The notes below the pieces were generated by a model, which did no database searches, was not told the DNA's origin, and saw only the letters and a list, made by a program, of their open reading frames with translations. Below, in pieces: positions 14,745 to 17,443 of a DNA stretch of 17,443 nt (position 1 is the stretch's first letter; each line of letters begins with the position of its first letter). Origin of the DNA: an archaeon (GTDB taxonomy: Archaea > Thermoproteota > Nitrososphaeria_A > Caldarchaeales > Wolframiiraptoraceae); the NCBI GenBank assembly GCA_029258815.1, contig JAPDJZ010000135.1:1-17443 (forward strand). The letters are read 5' to 3'. The position numbers and the translations under genes are program-made.

Positions 14745-15598
14745 TTGATTGCCAGAAGGCAGTATAGAGATCTTAAGAAAAGGCTCCAGCTCTACGCAGA
14801 AGTCATGAGACTTAGGAGATCCGGCTTCGGCTATAAGCAGATCTCGAGGATCATTAAGGAAAAACACGGCATCTTGTTAAATCCCGGAATGATATGCAAT
14901 TGGATCAGGGGCAGATACATCCTCTCGGAAGACGATGTAATAAGCTAATCAAGGGGGCTGAATTAGCCTATGTTATCGGTGGATGGCTTGGAGATGGAAC
15001 GCTCGCCCTAGACAAAGAGAACCATAAACAATACGTAATCTTAAGTGTGAAGGATTTCGATTTCGCCGCCGAATGGGGTAGATGCTTGGCAATAGTTTCT
15101 GGAAGGAGTAAGCCGTATATGCCTTATCGGGATGAAGCTAATGGCCGATGGAAGGTTAGAGCATCTAATGTCCTGCTATACGCTATTTTAAAGGATGCTA
15201 GGAAAGACCCATCAACAACGCTTCCATATCTTGAGGAAAATCCCGACAAAGCTCTTCAGGGACTATTCGATGCTGAGGGAAACGTTGACGAGCTATTCTA
15301 CCGCATCCGCCTTTTTAATACCAATATTAAGCTAATTAGGTTAGCTGAAATCTTGCTGAGAAAAATAGGCATTAGTTCAAGAATCTACGCATGTCGTCAA
15401 CCATCCGTTATTAGTGACCCCAGATCCCGAAAAGTCTACACACGGAAATATAGAACCCTCTATCATCTAGTAATTAGCCGCCGAGAAAACATCGTTAAAT
15501 TCGCTAGAAGAATAGGGTTCAGGATTAGACGGAAACAGGGGGCATTAGAGAGCCTTCTTAGGAAGTATCATTCCAACGCCTACTTAGCCCATGTTTAA
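14745..15598 (+). pseudogene. Free-standing HTH plus LAGLIDADG homing endonuclease-like gene, apparently frameshifted
   Basis: Two overlapping frames make up one expected protein. The first (TTG 14745 to TAA 14948) encodes a basic helix-turn-helix segment, MRLRRSGFGYKQISRIIKEK then MICNWIRGRYI. The second carries both LAGLIDADG motifs, AYVIGGWLGDGTL and ALQGLFDAEGNV, followed by a basic C-terminal region ending at 15598. One added base near 14937-14945 would fuse them as ...RYILSEDDV-NKLIKGAELAYVIG..., giving 284 aa. HTH plus LAGLIDADG proteins of this form are common in archaea, sometimes as regulators and sometimes as mobile nucleases. GC content is about 38-43% in lines counted, well below the flanking genes, a sign of transfer. 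The shift may be decay or a sequencing error. Confidence 0.75.
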
Positions 15599-15615
15599 AA
15601 GAGATTATGGGCCGG

Positions 15616-15632
15616 GGGGCCTTTGAGGCCCC
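15616..15632. terminator. GC-rich hairpin between the LAGLIDADG gene and tRNA-Ala
   Basis: GGGGCCT-TTG-AGGCCCC is a perfect 7-bp stem with a 3-nt loop. It lies 18 nt after the LAGLIDADG stop and 4 nt beyond the tRNA-Ala CCA end, so it could end or protect transcripts from both directions. On the minus strand it is followed at a distance by CTCTTTT. Confidence 0.35.
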
Positions 15633-15635
15633 GTC

Positions 15636-15746
15636 TGGTGGACCGGGCGGGATTTGAACCTTATCGGTCAGCCCCTGTGGGGGTGGGGGCTGGCTCGCGA
15701 CCTCCCGCGTGCGAGGCGGGCGATCTCCCAGCTGATCTACCGGCCC
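15636..15746 (-). tRNA. tRNA-Ala(CGC) with a 35-nt intron in the T stem; CCA encoded
   Basis: Minus-strand cloverleaf. Acceptor GGGCCGG (15740-15746) pairs with CCGGTCC (15640-15646), including the G3-U70 wobble that is the alanine identity element; then A73 and an encoded CCA (15636-15638). The D arm is GATC/GATC. The anticodon arm is CCCGC-CTCGCAC-GCGGG, with CGC at 15711-15713. The T stem is split: GCG (15696-15698) and GG (15659-15660) flank a 35-nt insert at 15661-15695, and only its removal restores GCGGG-TTCAAAT-CCCGC. The insert contains a 7-bp CAGCCCC/GGGGCTG helix. I could not draw a fully canonical bulge-helix-bulge at the junctions. A likely TATA region (AATAAAG) lies at about 15780-15786. 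Confidence 0.9.
15661..15695 (-). other. Noncanonical tRNA intron, between positions 51 and 52
   Basis: 35-nt insert interrupting the T stem of tRNA-Ala. It starts with AGCCAGCCCC and ends with GGGGCTGACCGATAA on the minus strand; its two ends pair over 7 bp around a C-rich loop. The exon junction is unambiguous, since shifting it would break the GCGGG/CCCGC stem. Confidence 0.8.
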
Positions 15747-15801
15747 CGAGCGGCTATTATTGTTCTCGTAGTGGCTAGCTTTATTCCTTTTTCCGGCGGC
15801 T

Positions 15802-15990
15802 TTATGTTAGGAGGCTTAGGATTCCTAGGATTATTAGGATTAGGAGGGTCGGTAGGGCTATCGCGGCTAGGATCGGGTGGGCTAGGACTGCCGGAGCTCC
15901 CTCGGCTAGGTAGTAGATCGAGATTCCGAGGATTATCGCTGAAACCAGCTTCAGGAGTATCTTCGGAATTCTAAATCCCTTCGCGCTCAT
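15802..15990 (-). CDS. Small two-helix membrane protein
   Basis: 62-aa hydrophobic protein with a basic N-terminus (MSAKGFRIPK) and two predicted transmembrane segments at about residues 11-30 and 40-61, joined by a short loop containing a proline. No family is recognised. Its reality is supported by ATG 15990 lying 29 nt from the centre of a TATA element that also serves thioredoxin reductase in the other direction, so both messages would be leaderless. The coding DNA for the second helix contains repeated TAGGAT-like units that reflect Ile/Leu codons. A role linked to trxB is possible from the shared promoter only. Confidence 0.6.
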   Translation of the reverse strand: MSAKGFRIPKILLKLVSAIILGISIYYLAEGAPAVLAHPILAAIALPTLLILIILGILSLLT

Positions 15991-16013
15991 ATCGCTTCAA
16001 GTCTCGGCTGGAA

Positions 16014-16024
16014 GGTTTTATAGG
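16014..16024. promoter_or_regulatory. Shared, near-symmetric TATA element for trxB and the 62-aa protein
   Basis: GGTTTTATAGG reads as TTTTATA on the plus strand and TATAAAA on the minus strand. Its centre (about 16019) is 28 nt from GTG 16047 and 29 nt from ATG 15990, the expected spacing for leaderless transcription both ways. Confidence 0.6.
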
Positions 16025-16046
16025 TTCCGGCTTCGAGGCTTAGGGC

Positions 16047-17006
16047 GTGGAGCAGGACGTATACGATGTCTTGGTTATCGGCGGCGGGGTCGCCGGGCTC
16101 ACCGCGGCCCTCTACGCCTCTAGACAGGGTTTGAAGACCATGGTGGTTACGATCGACGTCGGCGGGCAGCTTCTCACGGCGCCCGTGATCGAGAACTTTC
16201 CGGCGGCCTCCCCGATCTCCGGATTCGAGCTCGCCAACAGCGTTCTCGAGCAGGCTAAGAGCTTCGGGGCCGAGGTATCCAATGATGAGGTTCTCGAATT
16301 GAGAGAGGAGAAAAATGGTTTTAGGGCTAGGACTAGAGGCGGGATGGAGTATCGCGCTCGGGCGGTTATCCTAGCGATCGGGAAGAAGCCTAGGAAGCTC
16401 GGGGTTCCGGGCGAGGACAAGTTCGCTGGAAAGGGCGTTAGCTACTGCGCCGTATGCGATGCACCGCTCTACCGCGGGAAGAGAGTTGCGGTCATGGGCT
16501 GGGGCGAGCAGGCTTACGAGGCGGCCTCGATCCTGAGAAACTACGGCAACGAGGTTTTCGTGCTTTATTCGGGTAAGTCTTCCCCCGGAAGCGATCTGGC
16601 GAAGAGGATCGAAGATCTCGGAGCGAAGATTATTGGAGGCGTTAGGGTGGAGGAGATTAAGGGCGAGCTTACGGTCAAGTCCGTGGTGTTTAGGGATCTC
16701 GAGAGCGGCGAGAGGAAGGAGCTCCAGGTCGACGGGGTATTCGTCGAGCTCGGATACACAGCGGATACGGGCTGGCTGAAAGGCTTCGTAAAGCTTAATG
16801 AGAGGGGCGAGATAGTGGTTGACGAGCTCTGCAGGACGAGCAGGGAGGGGGTTTTCGCGGCCGGGGACGTGGTGGACTTCCCCTATAAGCAGGCCGTCAT
16901 AGCCGCCGCGCAGGGAGCTATAGCGGCGCTCTCGGCGTGCAATTATCTTAGGAGGATTGCGGGTAGGCCGGAGATTCGAGCCGACTGGCGTAAGCTCGGA
17001 GAATAG
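16047..17006 (+). CDS. trxB: Thioredoxin reductase-like flavoprotein
   Basis: 319-aa FAD-dependent disulfide reductase of the thioredoxin reductase family, cytoplasmic. The FAD site is VIGGGVAGLTAALYA (residues 10-24). The redox-active pair is C134 and C137 in YCAVCDAPLYRGK. The second nucleotide-binding site is GWGEQAYEA (151-159), in place of the usual GGGxSA. The C-terminal FAD motif is GVFAAGDVVDFPYKQAVIAA. Where bacterial enzymes have HRRxxxR for the NADPH 2'-phosphate, this protein has VLYSGKSSPGSDLAKR (172-187), so NADPH may not be its electron donor. Start GTG 16047 sits right at the predicted transcription start. The downstream ABC gene is 59 nt away and seems to have its own TATA element. 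Confidence 0.93.
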   Translation: MEQDVYDVLVIGGGVAGLTAALYASRQGLKTMVVTIDVGGQLLTAPVIENFPAASPISGFELANSVLEQAKSFGAEVSNDEVLELREEKNGFRARTRGGMEYRARAVILAIGKKPRKLGVPGEDKFAGKGVSYCAVCDAPLYRGKRVAVMGWGEQAYEAASILRNYGNEVFVLYSGKSSPGSDLAKRIEDLGAKIIGGVRVEEIKGELTVKSVVFRDLESGERKELQVDGVFVELGYTADTGWLKGFVKLNERGEIVVDELCRTSREGVFAAGDVVDFPYKQAVIAAAQGAIAALSACNYLRRIAGRPEIRADWRKLGE

Positions 17007-17017
17007 AGGCTCGAAAC

Positions 17018-17027
17018 CTATTTTAGC
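17018..17027 (+). promoter_or_regulatory. Possible TATA box of the ABC transporter gene
   Basis: CCTATTTTAG lies about 45 nt before GTG 17066 and predicts transcription start near 17049. Confidence 0.4.
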
Positions 17028-17065
17028 CGCGCTCCACGCCGGCTTTAAGGAAGGTCTTGAAGCCC

Positions 17066-17443
17066 GTGGTCGCCGATGGTCTGGTGAAGAGATTCGGTTC
17101 CAAGGAGGTTTTGAGGGGGGTATCCTTCGAGGTGGAGGGGTCGGAGATCTTCGGGATAATCGGGCCTAACGGCGCGGGGAAGACCACGACCCTCCGGATC
17201 CTGGCCACGATCCTTAAGCCGGACTCCGGGGATGCTCGGATCCTAGGCTATAGCGTTAGAGATGAGCCCGACATGGTCAGGAGGAATATAGCTTACCTCC
17301 CCGAGGACGCTGGAGTCTACCGCCATCTAACGGGTAGGGAGTTTCTAGGGTTCATGGCGGGGGTTTACGGGAGGGGGGCTGACTGCGTTAGAAGGGGTGC
17401 CGAGATAGCTGGCCTCGGCTCAGCCCTAGACAACCCCATGGGG
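17066..17443 (+). CDS. ABC transporter ATP-binding subunit, 3' end outside window
   Basis: N-terminal 126 residues of an ABC ATPase of the CcmA type (multidrug/drug-export or ABC-2 transporters). The Walker A loop is GIIGPNGAGKTTTLRIL. The segment after it, IAYLPEDAGVYRHLTGREFL, is the Q-loop region in the form typical of this group, with Glu after LP. Signature and Walker B motifs lie beyond the window. GTG 17066 is preceded by AGGT at 17052-17055, about 10 nt upstream; TTG 17057 is an in-frame alternative adding three residues, but too close to that site. A permease would be expected downstream. The substrate cannot be inferred. Confidence 0.92.
   Translation, partial: MVADGLVKRFGSKEVLRGVSFEVEGSEIFGIIGPNGAGKTTTLRILATILKPDSGDARILGYSVRDEPDMVRRNIAYLPEDAGVYRHLTGREFLGFMAGVYGRGADCVRRGAEIAGLGSALDNPMG

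Noticed and set aside
14634..14867. Minus-strand 77-codon open frame overlapping the start of the LAGLIDADG gene
   Set aside because: It is antisense to the HTH coding segment and its TATA box, and its sequence has no domain-like pattern.
15805..15850. Tandem TAGGAT-like repeat
   Set aside because: The units are irregular and explained by Ile/Leu codons of a membrane helix in the 62-aa protein.
1..17443. CRISPR array, insertion sequence, rRNA or defence system
   Set aside because: No regularly spaced direct repeats, transposase motifs, rRNA sequence or recognisable defence genes were found on either strand.

Overview
The window comes from an archaeon, most likely a thermophile of the Thermoproteota (crenarchaeal lineage). 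The evidence is an archaeal RNA polymerase cluster in the order rpoH, undivided rpoB, rpoA1; two intron-containing tRNAs; a KptA-type RNA 2'-phosphotransferase; a THUMP plus SPOUT-like protein; heavy use of AGG/AGA and ATA codons; and TATA-like elements about 25-30 bp upstream of many start codons, several of which look leaderless. No species is claimed.

Layout. 1-5583 (minus): rpoH, a possible 35-codon ORF, rpoB and the 5' two thirds of rpoA1. From position 1 to about 2430 the DNA is AT-rich (roughly 40-45% GC in most lines counted by hand), while the rest of rpoB and most of the window is GC-rich (about 55-68%). The change falls inside a conserved stretch of rpoB, so this segment is either a recombinant or an assembly chimera. 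5653-6512 (minus): a seven-helix membrane protein overlapping a small winged-helix regulator. 6607-7335 (plus): a secreted or membrane-anchored protein with a duplicated domain and a histidine cluster. 7416-7504 (minus): tRNA-Lys(TTT) with a 14-nt intron. 7685-8551 (plus): an alpha/beta hydrolase, convergent with an 8471-9580 (minus) ferritin-like plus VIT1-type metal transporter. 9617-10669 (minus): a THUMP/SPOUT protein, divergent from a sugar-phosphate nucleotidyltransferase at 10818-11552. 11565-11639 (minus): tRNA-Asp(GTC). 11679-12888 (minus): kptA, an HTH regulator and a TusA-like protein. 13015-13767 (minus): an exported SIMPL-domain protein. 13853-14516 (minus): a CPBP membrane protease gene with an apparent frameshift. 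14745-15598 (plus): an AT-rich HTH plus LAGLIDADG endonuclease gene, also apparently frameshifted. 15636-15746 (minus): tRNA-Ala(CGC) with an intron inside the T stem. 15802-15990 (minus): a small membrane protein sharing one symmetric TATA element with thioredoxin reductase (16047-17006, plus). 17066-end (plus): the start of an ABC transporter ATPase.

Functionally this is mostly informational and housekeeping DNA (transcription, tRNA, RNA modification and repair) with redox and metal-handling genes. I see no defence island, CRISPR array or insertion sequence. No gene-free stretch exceeds 300 bases. The points most worth checking are the composition break in rpoB, the T-stem intron of tRNA-Ala, the thioredoxin reductase without the usual NADPH-binding arginines, the two apparent frameshifts, and the small ORF between rpoH and rpoB.
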